NCBI GenBank assembly: GCA_036960175.1
Contig: JBALWH010000001.1
Location: 124,001-188,000 of the forward strand
Direction of reading: 5' to 3'
Origin: Motiliproteus sp036960175
GTDB lineage: Bacteria > Pseudomonadota > Gammaproteobacteria > Pseudomonadales > Balneatricaceae
DNA length: 64,000 nucleotides
This document shows, in pieces, positions 6,750 to 15,770 of this stretch. Below the pieces are notes generated by a model that was not told the origin of the DNA, made no database searches, and worked only from the letters and a program-made list of their open reading frames with translations. Every line of letters begins with the position of its first letter. Positions within the stretch are counted from its first letter, which is position 1. Position numbers and translations under genes: made by a program.

Positions 6750-8948
6750 GCTATCGTTGTTTTCCTGTTCCATCTGGTGTCTTAGGGTTTTTACTTCTTG
6801 CGCCAGTTTTTGATTGATAATTCGCTGGTCAAATAGCCGTTGGTCAGCGTTGTCCCTTGCCTCTGTGGCCTTGTCTAGGGCTTGTTGTTGCTGTTGCAGT
6901 TGCGAAGCTTGCTCATCAATCGTTTTCTGCAGGTTTTCAATAAAAGAATAACGACTGTCGCCGTCGTCGCTGGGTCGATTTGTGCCCTCGACCGTTTCCC
7001 CCTGGCCGTGTAATTCGGACAGAATGTGACTGTATACCGCCTTTAGATCTTTGGTCTCTTGTTCGGTGTATTTAATCCGGTTTTCGATTGCTTTGTGGGC
7101 GCTGGCGGCACCGATAGATCCGGCCAACACATGTTCCAGCATGCGGTGAAACTCCACCAGTTCAATAATGGTGATGTGTTCTTTGTGGGCAATAGCGAGA
7201 TCTTCAGTAATGCGGGTGATGGCCGCTTCAGCTCTATCCATTGGCATATATTCGCTCAACAGATGTTCTGCCTCGCTCAGTTTCGCGCTGACCAAAATAT
7301 AAGCGTCTAGTCCAGTCGGTCTGGCCCTGTGAGGACTCTGACCGGATTTAATCGACTTCATAAAATCGGATAGCTGCGTGCGTTCCAGTTTTGCAGGTCG
7401 GTGACTGAGAGATCCGAGGACATAAAAAAGAACGTTGAGGGAAAAGGACCAAAATACGCTGTGGGAGAGCCCGGATAAACCGTCGAGACCCAGTAGGGAC
7501 TCAGGTCTTAACCAGGCTATCTGGAAGGGTCCGCTGACCATCAGGTCTGAATTGATCCAGCCATGATTAACGAAGGTGGGGACTACCAGGGTATAGAACC
7601 AGGTCATAAAGCCAGCGCTTAGGCCCAGTAAGGCGCCTACTTTGTTGCCGCGATTCCAGAATAGTCCGCCGTACATGGAGGGTACAAACTGAAAAACCGC
7701 AGCAAAGGAGATCATTCCCATGGCCGCCAGCATATGACTATCGCTGAACTCTCGGGCAAACCAATAGCTGCTGCTTAAGATCAAAGCAATCATCAGCCAG
7801 CGGCAGTGAAGTAGGTAGTGGCGCAGAAAATTACAGCCCTTGTAACGGTCGATAATTATCATTAGCAGATGATTGGTGGCCATGGTCGACAGGGTCATGG
7901 AGCTAATGATGATCATGCCGGTAGCGGCTGAGAAACCACCAATAAAGGCAACCAGGGCTAGTCCCTGGTTGTTGGCCAATTGTGGCAGGCGCAGCACAAA
8001 GGAGTCGGCCTCACTGACCGGTAACCCCTGCATCAGACCGCCTGCGGCGATAGGGATAACAAAGAAGCTGATAGCCACTAGGTAAAGAGGGACGAACCAC
8101 ATTGCCATGCGAATGTGGTGCTCGTTAGAGTTCTCTATCACGGCTACGTGAAATTGCCGGGGCAGGCATTGAATCGAGGCGGCACCGAGGATAATCAGGG
8201 TGATCCATTGGGTTGAGACAGGGCCTTCGTAACTACTGGATCCCAGTAAATGTCCTAATCCAGCCCAGGTAATGCGCTGGAAAATATCGCCAATGCCATC
8301 ATAAAGAACAAAGGTAACGAAGGCGCCAACAGCGACAAAAGCCACCAGTTTGATTACGCACTGCACCGCCAGTACCGCCATCATGCCCTGATGCCTTTCC
8401 GTGGGATCGAGTCGACGGGCACCAAACATGATAGTGAAAATAATCATCAGCAGGGTGATCAGGCTGCCGGTAAAGTTACTGTTATAGTCTTGCGCAGTGA
8501 CTGGCGTGGCGATAATTTCATAGGTGCTGATAACCGCTTTCAGCTGCAGGGCGATATAGGGAATAGTGCCGACCAGCGCGATCAGAGTGACCAGCGCCGC
8601 AACGGCCTGGGAACGGTTGTAGCGGGCAGAAATAAAATCGGCGATGCTGCTGATATGGTATGTCTCTTTGGCGTGGACCATGCGCCTTAGGGTCCGCCAC
8701 CAGGTCAATATGGCGAGAATGGCACCGACATAGATGGCGAAATAGAGAAAGCCAGATTCAGCGGCGAAACCGACGCTGCCATAGAAGGTCCACGATGTTG
8801 CGTAAACGGTAATAGAAAGTACATAAATAAGGGGGTGAACGGATTTACTGCCCGATGACGCCGCACGGTTTTCTACCAGTTGCGCGATACCGAAAAGGAT
8901 CGCCATATATAGGCAGACGACTAGGAGAATTGTCGTTGTTGAAAACAT
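6738..8948 (-). CDS. SLC5-STAC membrane protein, CbrA-like but without kinase domain
   Basis: 736 residues. The first about 520 residues form a sodium:solute symporter (SLC5/SSF) domain with around 13 membrane helices, closest in style to the input domain of the CbrA histidine kinase (YATSWTFYGSVGFAAESGF near residue 50). Residues about 550-650 resemble the STAC linker that joins SLC5 domains to two-component modules. In CbrA a PAS and histidine kinase core follow, but here the chain ends in a glutamine-rich coiled coil (about 675-735). No H-box or ATPase motifs are present, and no kinase or response regulator lies alongside. It may transport or sense an amino acid and signal through protein contacts. 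Its 3' end overlaps the CDGSH gene by 12 bases. Confidence 0.8.
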   Translation of the reverse strand: MFSTTTILLVVCLYMAILFGIAQLVENRAASSGSKSVHPLIYVLSITVYATSWTFYGSVGFAAESGFLYFAIYVGAILAILTWWRTLRRMVHAKETYHISSIADFISARYNRSQAVAALVTLIALVGTIPYIALQLKAVISTYEIIATPVTAQDYNSNFTGSLITLLMIIFTIMFGARRLDPTERHQGMMAVLAVQCVIKLVAFVAVGAFVTFVLYDGIGDIFQRITWAGLGHLLGSSSYEGPVSTQWITLIILGAASIQCLPRQFHVAVIENSNEHHIRMAMWFVPLYLVAISFFVIPIAAGGLMQGLPVSEADSFVLRLPQLANNQGLALVAFIGGFSAATGMIIISSMTLSTMATNHLLMIIIDRYKGCNFLRHYLLHCRWLMIALILSSSYWFAREFSDSHMLAAMGMISFAAVFQFVPSMYGGLFWNRGNKVGALLGLSAGFMTWFYTLVVPTFVNHGWINSDLMVSGPFQIAWLRPESLLGLDGLSGLSHSVFWSFSLNVLFYVLGSLSHRPAKLERTQLSDFMKSIKSGQSPHRARPTGLDAYILVSAKLSEAEHLLSEYMPMDRAEAAITRITEDLAIAHKEHITIIELVEFHRMLEHVLAGSIGAASAHKAIENRIKYTEQETKDLKAVYSHILSELHGQGETVEGTNRPSDDGDSRYSFIENLQKTIDEQASQLQQQQQALDKATEARDNADQRLFDQRIINQKLAQEVKTLRHQMEQENNDSSVI

Positions 8949-9048
8949 CCGCTTACTCCCTGTTTAACCTGTCGGTGTCTTAATGCTGATGTTGCAGTTT
9001 GTTCTTATCATCGCTTTCAATCGTAACTATCCCTATTAGCGAATGGTC

Positions 9049-9291
9049 TTATTTCTGTTTGTTACAGCAAGGAGGAACCGGATCGATCCCGCCTTCATGA
9101 AATGGATGGCAGCGTAATACTCGGCGCACGCCGAGATAAAGACCTTTAAGGGGTCCGTGGGTTTCCATCGCCTCAATGCAGTAGGCTGAACAACTGGGAT
9201 AAAATCGACAATGGGTACCTAAAAAGGGGCTGATTAACCACTGATAGCCTTTGACCAGTGCAATTAAACATTTTTTTGTCGTTATCCGCAC
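9049..9291 (-). CDS. yidD: Membrane protein insertion efficiency factor YidD
   Basis: 80 residues from GTG 9291, the usual size of YidD. The family pattern is clear: a short amphipathic N-terminus (LIALVKGYQWLISPFLG), then CRFYPSCSAYCIEAMETHG, GLYLGVRRVLRCHPFHEGG and DPVP. YidD is a small membrane-associated protein that helps YidC-dependent insertion. It normally sits between rnpA and yidC; here it stands downstream of a hydantoinase gene, with none of its usual neighbours. The frame is open upstream to a GTG at 9375 that would overlap the hydantoinase stop by 29 bases and add 28 atypical residues, so the internal GTG is preferred, though its ribosome site is weak. Confidence 0.88.
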   Translation of the reverse strand: MRITTKKCLIALVKGYQWLISPFLGTHCRFYPSCSAYCIEAMETHGPLKGLYLGVRRVLRCHPFHEGGIDPVPPCCNKQK

Positions 9292-9346
9292 GTTTGAGTC
9301 TTCATCATTAACCTCTGAACCCTTCTTATCACAGTGTATGTCAGAT

Positions 9347-12300
9347 TTATTCTGCTTGCCCGTAGCCCCCGCCACCGGGTGTGCAAATGATTATGGCGTC
9401 GTTCTTTTGCAGTTCCACCTGATCAGTGGCAGCCAGTGCTTGTTTGTCGCCATTGGCCTTCAGCCACCAGTTCTCACCGCATTGACCCGGTTCTCCGCCC
9501 TGACAGCCGAAAGGGGCAACGGTTCTATGGGAAGAAAGAATGGCGGCAGTCATGGGTTCCAGAAAACGAATCTGACGCACCACGCCATCGCCACCATGCC
9601 AGCGGCCCTTGCCACCGGAGCCACGACGGATATGGAAGTTATCCAGCATCACCGGAAAACGCCACTCCAATACTTCAGGGTCGGTGAGGCGCGAATTGGT
9701 CATATGGGTCTGAACCGCGCTGGTACCATGGAAACCATCGCCAGCACCGGCGCCACCGCAGATAGTTTCATAGTACTGATGTTGTTGGTTACCGAAGGTG
9801 AAATTGTTCATGGTGCCCTGAGATCCGGCCTGCATGCCCAGTGCACCATAGAGGCAATCGGTAATCCACTGTGAGGTTTCCACATTGCCGGCCACCACGG
9901 CGGCAGGATAGCGGGGTGACAGCATAGAATGTTCAGGGATGATGATCTTCAGGGGTTTGAGACAGCCTTGATTCATCGGTATATCGTCTTCGACTAAGGT
10001 GCGGAAAACATAGAGCACAGCAGCATAGCAGACCGATTCAGGGGCATTAAAGTTAGTCGTTTGCTGCGGCGAACTGCCGCTGAAGTCGATACTGGCAGAG
10101 CGGGCTTTTTTGTCGATGCTAATCTTTACCTGGATTTCGCAGCCGCTGTCCACGGTATAGCAGTATTCCCCATCTTCGAGCACATCCAGAACCCGGCGCA
10201 CTGACTCTTCGGCATTGTCCTGCACGTGTCGCATATAGGCCTGCACCGTTGCCAGGCTGAACTGATCGATCATCCGTTGCAGTTCATGAAGCCCTTTTTC
10301 ATTGGCGGCAATTTGCGCTTTAAGGTCGGCAATGTTTTGATCGGGATTGCGTGCCGGGTAGGGGCCGGATCCTAGCAGTTGGCGCATTTCCTGTTCTAGA
10401 AAACGTCCTCTGTCGACCAGTTTTATATTGTCTATCAGCACCCCTTCTTCTTCTACCGATTGACTGCTTGGCGGCATGGAGCCCGGGGTGATGCCACCGA
10501 TATCAGCGTGGTGACCGCGGGAGGCTACGTAAAACAAGACCTGGCTTTGATCTTTATCGAAAACAGGGGTGATCACCGTGATATCGGGTAAATGCGTGCC
10601 GCCGTTGTAGGGGGCGTTGAGGATATACACATCCTGCGGCTGCATGCTGGAGCCATGCTTTGCCATCACACACTGAATGCTCTGCCACATGGAGCCAAGA
10701 TGGACCGGCATATGTGGAGCGTTGGCCACCAGATGGCCTTGGCCGTCAAACAATGCGCAGGAAAAATCCAACCGTTCTTTGACGTTGACGGAATAACTAG
10801 TGTTCTCCAGGGTCGAGCCCATCTGTTCAGCAATGGACATAAACAGGTTGTTGAACACTTCTAGCATCACCGGATCGACGTCAGTGCCGATGGCCCATTG
10901 ACGCTGTTTCGGCACACGACGGGAGAGGATAAGGTCTCCCTGCTCATTGCATTGAGCTTGCCAGTCTTGCTCGATCACATTGGTGCCGGTCGCTTCGATA
11001 ATCAGAGCGGGTCCGTTAATGCTGTCGCCGGGGCGCAGGTTCTGCCGTTGATAGGCAGGGGCAAGCCCGCGCTGACCTTCGCTGCATAAATCCAGAGTGC
11101 CTATCGGGTGTAGTTGTTGCTGCTTTGAGCGAGGCGTTAGCGTTGCCAGGTGGTTGTCGAGCTGTTCGCTGACGCCGATTGCTTCTACCGAAATTGCTTC
11201 TAATATTAACGGCTTGTCATCGACTATAAAGCCGTAGCGTTGACGGTGGGCGTCGGCGAAAGCCGCTTCGCTGCCCAGATAGTCATCGAAGGGGACTTCT
11301 AATGAAGAATCTGTGCCTTGGTATTTAAGGTGGACTTTATAGCGGCTCTGTAACTGCGAAGGGCTGACACCCTGTTGCAGCACTTCGTTAGCGGCATGCT
11401 GTTCTAGGGTTTTGAACTGTTGCAACAGCGGTTGTATCAATGCCGGTTCAAATAGCTGCTCGACCGCCTGCTGGCGCAAAGAGCGAATATCCGCTAGCCC
11501 CATGCCGTAGGCTGATAACACCCCAGCCAGTGGGTGTAGAACAATACGGCTCATGCCCAGAACATCGGCCACCTGGCAGGCATGCTGGCCCCCGGCACCG
11601 CCGAAACAGCACAGCGCATAATCGGTGACATCGTAACCGCGCTGGGTAGAAATTTCTTTGATCGCGTTGGCCATGTTTTCCACCGCAATCTTCAGAAAAC
11701 CAGCGGCCACCTGTTCGGGACTTGGCTTCTTACCGGTGGAGAGTTGGATTTCCTGTGCCAGCACGGTGAATTTTTCAGTGACTACCTGGGCATCCAAAGG
11801 CTGGTCGCCATGGGGGCCAAATACGGCTGGGAAATACGCTGGGTTGAGCTTGCCCAGCATCACATTACAGTCAGTCACTGTCAGCGGGCCGCCGCGTCTG
11901 TAGCAGGCGGGACCGGGGTTTGCGCCTGCAGATTCGGGTCCAACCCGGTAACGGCTGCCGTCAAAGCTGAGGATAGAGCCGCCGCCAGCCGCCACCGTGT
12001 GAATCTGCATCATCGGTGCCCGCATTCGGACCCCGGCGACCTGAGTCTCAAAGGCGCGTTCAAACTCACCGCAGTAGTGGGTGACATCGGTGGAGGTGCC
12101 GCCCATATCGAAGCCGATAATCTTATGGAAACCGGCTTGGGCGCTGGTTTGAGCCGCTCCGACTATGCCTCCGGCGGGGCCCGACAAAATTGAATCTTTG
12201 CCCTGGAACAAGCGTGCGTCTACCAATCCGCCATTGGACTGCATAAACATTAGCTGCACATCACCTAGTTCCTCTGCTACCTGATCTACATAGCGGCGCA

Positions 12301-12967
12301 GGATTGGGGATAAATAGGCATCGACGACCGTGGTGTCACCGCGACTCACCAGTTTCATCAGGGGGCTGGTCTCATAGCTTGTGGATACTTGGCTAAAGCC
12401 AACCTCAAGTGCCAGTTCTGCCAAGCGCTGTTCATGTTGTGGGTAGCGGTAACCATGCATCAGCACGATGGCAACGGAGCGCAGGCCATTTTCATAGCCG
12501 CGGATCAGCGCCTGTTGCGCCTGTTGCTCGTCCAGTGGTGTGATGATTTGGCCCTGAGCGCCGGTGCGTTCTTGAACTTCTTCCACCTGTCGATAAAGCA
12601 GTTCTGGCAATACGATGTGACGTTGGAACAACTGAGGACGATTTTGGTAACCGATGCGCAGGGCGTCAGCAAAACCTTCGTTGATCAGCAACAGTGTCGG
12701 CTCGCCCTTGCGTTCCAGCAGTGCGTTGGTGGCCACGGTGGTGCCCATCTTTACCGAGGAAATCTGTTGCGAAGGAATCGCTTCGCCGGCCTGCAGCCCT
12801 AATAAATCCCGCATGCCCTGGATCGCGGCATCGGCATATTGCTCGGGATTTTCCGACAGCAATTTGTGGCAGGAAATCTGGCCATCAGGCTTGCGGGCAA
12901 CGATATCGGTGAAGGTTCCGCCGCGGTCAATCCAGAATTGCCATCGATCTTGTTGCTGGTCTGTCAT
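9347..12967 (-). CDS. 5-oxoprolinase / hydantoinase A-B fusion
   Basis: 1206 residues, matching single-chain 5-oxoprolinases. The N-terminal half is a HydA-type ATPase: Hydant_A_N with WIDRGGTFTDIV near residue 11, and a second nucleotide-binding motif GFDMGGTSTDVTH near 285. The C-terminal half from about residue 690 is HydB-like (VFNNLFMSIAEQMG, VKERLDFSCALFD, NAPHMPVHLGSM). The family hydrolyses 5-oxo-L-proline to glutamate with ATP; other cyclic amides are possible. Cytoplasmic, with no signal peptide. No 5-oxoproline transporter is close, and downstream lies yidD. ATG 12967 has a GGGA about 12 bases upstream. Function is by family; substrate is not proven. Confidence 0.88.
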   Translation of the reverse strand: MTDQQQDRWQFWIDRGGTFTDIVARKPDGQISCHKLLSENPEQYADAAIQGMRDLLGLQAGEAIPSQQISSVKMGTTVATNALLERKGEPTLLLINEGFADALRIGYQNRPQLFQRHIVLPELLYRQVEEVQERTGAQGQIITPLDEQQAQQALIRGYENGLRSVAIVLMHGYRYPQHEQRLAELALEVGFSQVSTSYETSPLMKLVSRGDTTVVDAYLSPILRRYVDQVAEELGDVQLMFMQSNGGLVDARLFQGKDSILSGPAGGIVGAAQTSAQAGFHKIIGFDMGGTSTDVTHYCGEFERAFETQVAGVRMRAPMMQIHTVAAGGGSILSFDGSRYRVGPESAGANPGPACYRRGGPLTVTDCNVMLGKLNPAYFPAVFGPHGDQPLDAQVVTEKFTVLAQEIQLSTGKKPSPEQVAAGFLKIAVENMANAIKEISTQRGYDVTDYALCCFGGAGGQHACQVADVLGMSRIVLHPLAGVLSAYGMGLADIRSLRQQAVEQLFEPALIQPLLQQFKTLEQHAANEVLQQGVSPSQLQSRYKVHLKYQGTDSSLEVPFDDYLGSEAAFADAHRQRYGFIVDDKPLILEAISVEAIGVSEQLDNHLATLTPRSKQQQLHPIGTLDLCSEGQRGLAPAYQRQNLRPGDSINGPALIIEATGTNVIEQDWQAQCNEQGDLILSRRVPKQRQWAIGTDVDPVMLEVFNNLFMSIAEQMGSTLENTSYSVNVKERLDFSCALFDGQGHLVANAPHMPVHLGSMWQSIQCVMAKHGSSMQPQDVYILNAPYNGGTHLPDITVITPVFDKDQSQVLFYVASRGHHADIGGITPGSMPPSSQSVEEEGVLIDNIKLVDRGRFLEQEMRQLLGSGPYPARNPDQNIADLKAQIAANEKGLHELQRMIDQFSLATVQAYMRHVQDNAEESVRRVLDVLEDGEYCYTVDSGCEIQVKISIDKKARSASIDFSGSSPQQTTNFNAPESVCYAAVLYVFRTLVEDDIPMNQGCLKPLKIIIPEHSMLSPRYPAAVVAGNVETSQWITDCLYGALGMQAGSQGTMNNFTFGNQQHQYYETICGGAGAGDGFHGTSAVQTHMTNSRLTDPEVLEWRFPVMLDNFHIRRGSGGKGRWHGGDGVVRQIRFLEPMTAAILSSHRTVAPFGCQGGEPGQCGENWWLKANGDKQALAATDQVELQKNDAIIICTPGGGGYGQAE

Positions 12968-13225
12968 CGATATGTCCCAAAAAAGTTGCTGCCGGTGAGG
13001 GCCAATTTGTTCAGATGGTCCTTAGTGCCGCAGTATAACGTTGCAGCTAAAGCCAGTACCACCGACTATGCTGTTTCTATTGTCCGCTACTTGAAGTCAT
13101 TGATCTAATTGGCCAAGGCAGACAGAATGAAAGTGACATTTGATCAATTTATGGGGCAGGTCGCTCGAAGATTGGTATAGCTTACACATTTGACTGGTCT
13201 TGCCGAAGGGGAAGTAAAACCTTTT

Positions 13226-15028
13226 ATGTTACGAAAAATATTATTGCCCACCATTTTCGGTTTTCTGGCATACGGTTTTTGGATCAGCCCTGACTTTAAG
13301 GAAATTTCTGCCGGTGTGGCGATCTTTCTGTTTGGTATGTTGTCTCTGGAGGAGGGCTTCAGAGCCTTTACCGGTGGTGTGCTGGAGCGCATATTACGGC
13401 GATCTACCGATCGGCTCTGGAAGAGTCTTAGCTTTGGCGTGCTGACGACCACCCTGATGCAGTCCAGCTCCTTAGTGTCGGTGTTAACCATTTCTTTTCT
13501 TTCCGCTGGCATACTGGGGTTGGGCGAAGGTATCGGGATTATCTTCGGGGCCAATCTGGGCACTACTACTGGCGCCTGGCTGGTGGCGGGGTTTGGTTTA
13601 AAGGTGAAGATATCCTCCTATGCCATGCCGATGCTGGTATTCGGCATTATTCTGGTTTTCCAAAAGGCCGAACACCTCAAGGGCTGCGGCTATGTGCTCA
13701 CCGGCCTGGGTTTCTTGTTTCTTGGCATCCATCATATGAAGGAGGGCTTTGAAGCCTTCCGTGGTAGCTTCGATTTGGCCGCATACGCTGTATCAGGCTA
13801 TTCCGGATTATTCCTGTTCTCGTTGATTGGTGTGTTGGCAACCGTGGTTATGCAGTCCAGTCATGCCACTCTGGTGTTGATTATTACTGCTCTATCGGCA
13901 GGGCAGATTACCTACGAAAACGCCCTGGCGTTAGCCATAGGTGCCAACGTAGGTACCACTATTACGGCCATTCTAGGTGCCATGGGCGCCAATGCTGACG
14001 GTAAACGCCTGGCGGGTGCGCATATGGTGTTCAACATGGTGACTGGGGTCTTGGCAATACTGTTGATGTCCGAATTGATCTGGAGTGTGGATACGATTAG
14101 TCGGGCCGTGGGCATTGCCGCTTCAGATTTTTCTCTGAAACTGGCTGTTTTCCATACCCTTTTCAATCTATTAGGGGTTGTGGTGATGTTACCTGCTATT
14201 CAGCCTTTGGTTCGGCTGTTAAATAAACTGGTAAAAGACCGGCCTGAAGAAGTGGATGGCCCTATTCATATCTATGCCGCAGCGATTCAATTCCCAGATG
14301 CTGCTGTTGAGGCCGTCCGCAAAGAGACGCTGCATATCTACGACAATGCTTTGGATATCATGATTCGAGGTTTGGGCATGACCCCCGAGCAAGTGTTCTC
14401 CGACAAGCCTCTGGAACGGCAGCTAAAACGACAGAAGATGATCACCAAGGTGGATATCGGAGACCTTTATGATCGTCGGGTGAAAAAGATATTCAGTGCC
14501 GTTATCGCCTTTATCAGCGAGGCAGACTTCACCTGGAAGGAACAGCAATCAGGGAATTTTCACTGGTTGCGAGATGCCAACCGCAATATTGTTGAAGCGG
14601 TAAAGGCCACCAAGCACCTGCAGAAGAATATGCTGCATTATGTGTTTTCCGATAATCATCATATTCGCAGCGAGTACAACCAGTTGCGAGTGCGGGTTGC
14701 TGACTTGTTTCGAAAACTGGAGCAGTTGCGTCAGAGTGAAGATATGGACGTTAGTCTGTTGTCTCTGGACGAATTGAAATTGGAACTGAAAGAATTTGAT
14801 AATAAGCAGTCAAAACGTTTGTTCCAGTTGATTCGAGAGAACAACATCAGTCCGGAGATGGGTACCTCATTGTTGAACGACAGTGGCTATGTCAGTGAAC
14901 TGTCTAATTGTTTGATTGCTATGGCCACGACTATGTTCGTGTCTCATCGTAAGGATGTTACTGGTGTCGAGCGGCAAATCGCCCTGGATGATAGTGAAAT
15001 TGATGAAGTACTAGATCAACAGGCCTGA
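13226..15028 (+). CDS. Na+/phosphate symporter family protein with PhoU-like C-terminus
   Basis: 600 residues. Two repeated Na/Pi-cotransporter II units carry the hallmark QSSS-type motifs: LMQSSSLVSVLTISFLSAG (about residues 86-104) and VMQSSHATLVLIITALSAG (about 209-227), each followed by a GANLGTT or GANVGTT loop. About nine hydrophobic segments cover residues 1-335; the rest (about 350-590) is helical and PhoU-like. It should import phosphate with sodium through the inner membrane. I prefer ATG 13226 over the TTG at 13190 because it begins at the conserved N-terminus and follows GAAGGGGAAG. It lies 10 bases before the next small gene, probably in one transcript, and in a neighbourhood of polyphosphate genes. 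Confidence 0.9.
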   Translation: MLRKILLPTIFGFLAYGFWISPDFKEISAGVAIFLFGMLSLEEGFRAFTGGVLERILRRSTDRLWKSLSFGVLTTTLMQSSSLVSVLTISFLSAGILGLGEGIGIIFGANLGTTTGAWLVAGFGLKVKISSYAMPMLVFGIILVFQKAEHLKGCGYVLTGLGFLFLGIHHMKEGFEAFRGSFDLAAYAVSGYSGLFLFSLIGVLATVVMQSSHATLVLIITALSAGQITYENALALAIGANVGTTITAILGAMGANADGKRLAGAHMVFNMVTGVLAILLMSELIWSVDTISRAVGIAASDFSLKLAVFHTLFNLLGVVVMLPAIQPLVRLLNKLVKDRPEEVDGPIHIYAAAIQFPDAAVEAVRKETLHIYDNALDIMIRGLGMTPEQVFSDKPLERQLKRQKMITKVDIGDLYDRRVKKIFSAVIAFISEADFTWKEQQSGNFHWLRDANRNIVEAVKATKHLQKNMLHYVFSDNHHIRSEYNQLRVRVADLFRKLEQLRQSEDMDVSLLSLDELKLELKEFDNKQSKRLFQLIRENNISPEMGTSLLNDSGYVSELSNCLIAMATTMFVSHRKDVTGVERQIALDDSEIDEVLDQQA

Positions 15029-15037
15029 GGAGTCACA

Positions 15038-15283
15038 GTGAAAACAAAAAAACTGATCGCGCTGGTGAAAGGTTTCTTCGACGATGAGCAGCGCACTAGC
15101 GAAAAGAAACGCGAGGCACTAAAAGAGGTGCTGGAAAAGTTGAAACTAAAGGAAAAGACACTGATCAGTCGTCTTGAGCAGATCCAGGATGATAGCGAAC
15201 GGGCCGATTTGGAGAAAAAAATAAACCTGATTCATAGTCAGCGAAAAAAAGGCCTAAAACTACTTAAGGAAGATGATCTTTGA
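15038..15283 (+). CDS. Small coiled-coil protein, unknown function
   Basis: 81 residues starting at GTG 15038, with GAGG at 15027-15030 as ribosome site. It follows the Na+/Pi symporter gene by 9 bases, so it is probably co-transcribed. The chain is highly charged and heptad-like over most of its length (EKKREALKEVLEKLKLKEK onward), ending in KLLKEDDL. No cysteines and no membrane segment. I do not recognise a named family. A role with the symporter or its PhoU-like part is only suggested by position. Confidence 0.75.
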   Translation: MKTKKLIALVKGFFDDEQRTSEKKREALKEVLEKLKLKEKTLISRLEQIQDDSERADLEKKINLIHSQRKKGLKLLKEDDL

Positions 15284-15336
15284 AGCGCAGCTGCATCATG
15301 TCTCTGCGTCGATAGAGCACTGTGACGGTGGGCTAT

Positions 15337-15613
15337 ATGGATTTTAAACCAGGGTTTAGATTATCAGCATTAGACGCATTGATCGTTGTGCTTGCGATTG
15401 CCCTGGCAGTGACCGGCGCCGGCTATTCCAGCACCGTTGCCTTGGTTGTGTTGTTTGTTGTCGGGCATTTTTTCTTATTTTGTAATGTCTTCCGCATGTC
15501 CCGTATTCCTGAGTTTATTTGGGCCGCTACATTTCTGATCTGTGCCGGTGGCTCGCAATTACTGTATTTTCCCGGTTGGGAAATAACAGTGTTCCTCTGT
15601 GTGCTGCTGACTA
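15337..15613 (+). CDS. Small membrane protein, 3' end lost in assembly gap
   Basis: About 92 residues are visible from ATG 15337 (a GTG at 15322 is the alternative; GGTGGG sits just ahead of the ATG). Three hydrophobic segments are visible, at about residues 12-34, 36-56 and 63-91. The frame is open into the run of N starting at 15614, so the length is unknown. I cannot assign a family. It could be a stand-alone membrane protein or the start of a longer one. Confidence 0.55.
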
Positions 15614-15713
15614 NNNNNNNNNNNNNNNNNNNNNNNNNNNNNNNNNNNNNNNNNNNNNNNNNNNNNNNNNNNNNNNNNNNNNNNNNNNNNNNNNNNNNNN
15701 NNNNNNNNNNNNN
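15614..15713. other. Assembly gap of 100 N
   Basis: Exactly 100 undetermined bases. This round number is the usual placeholder for a gap of unknown size, so genes may be missing here, including the end of the membrane protein upstream. Confidence 0.97.
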
Positions 15714-15770
15714 TGCCTGCTAATGCCGCGAAATAGCAGATTTATTGTCACCGTTGCCAAGGAGTGCCGC

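Noticed and set aside
9251..9874. Plus-strand open frame of about 207 codons across yidD and the hydantoinase end
   Set aside because: It is antisense to two clear genes and shows no family motifs.
11582..12193. Plus-strand open frame of about 200 codons
   Set aside because: It lies wholly inside the hydantoinase gene on the other strand, resembles no family, and has no ribosome site; GC-rich coding sequence often leaves such frames open.
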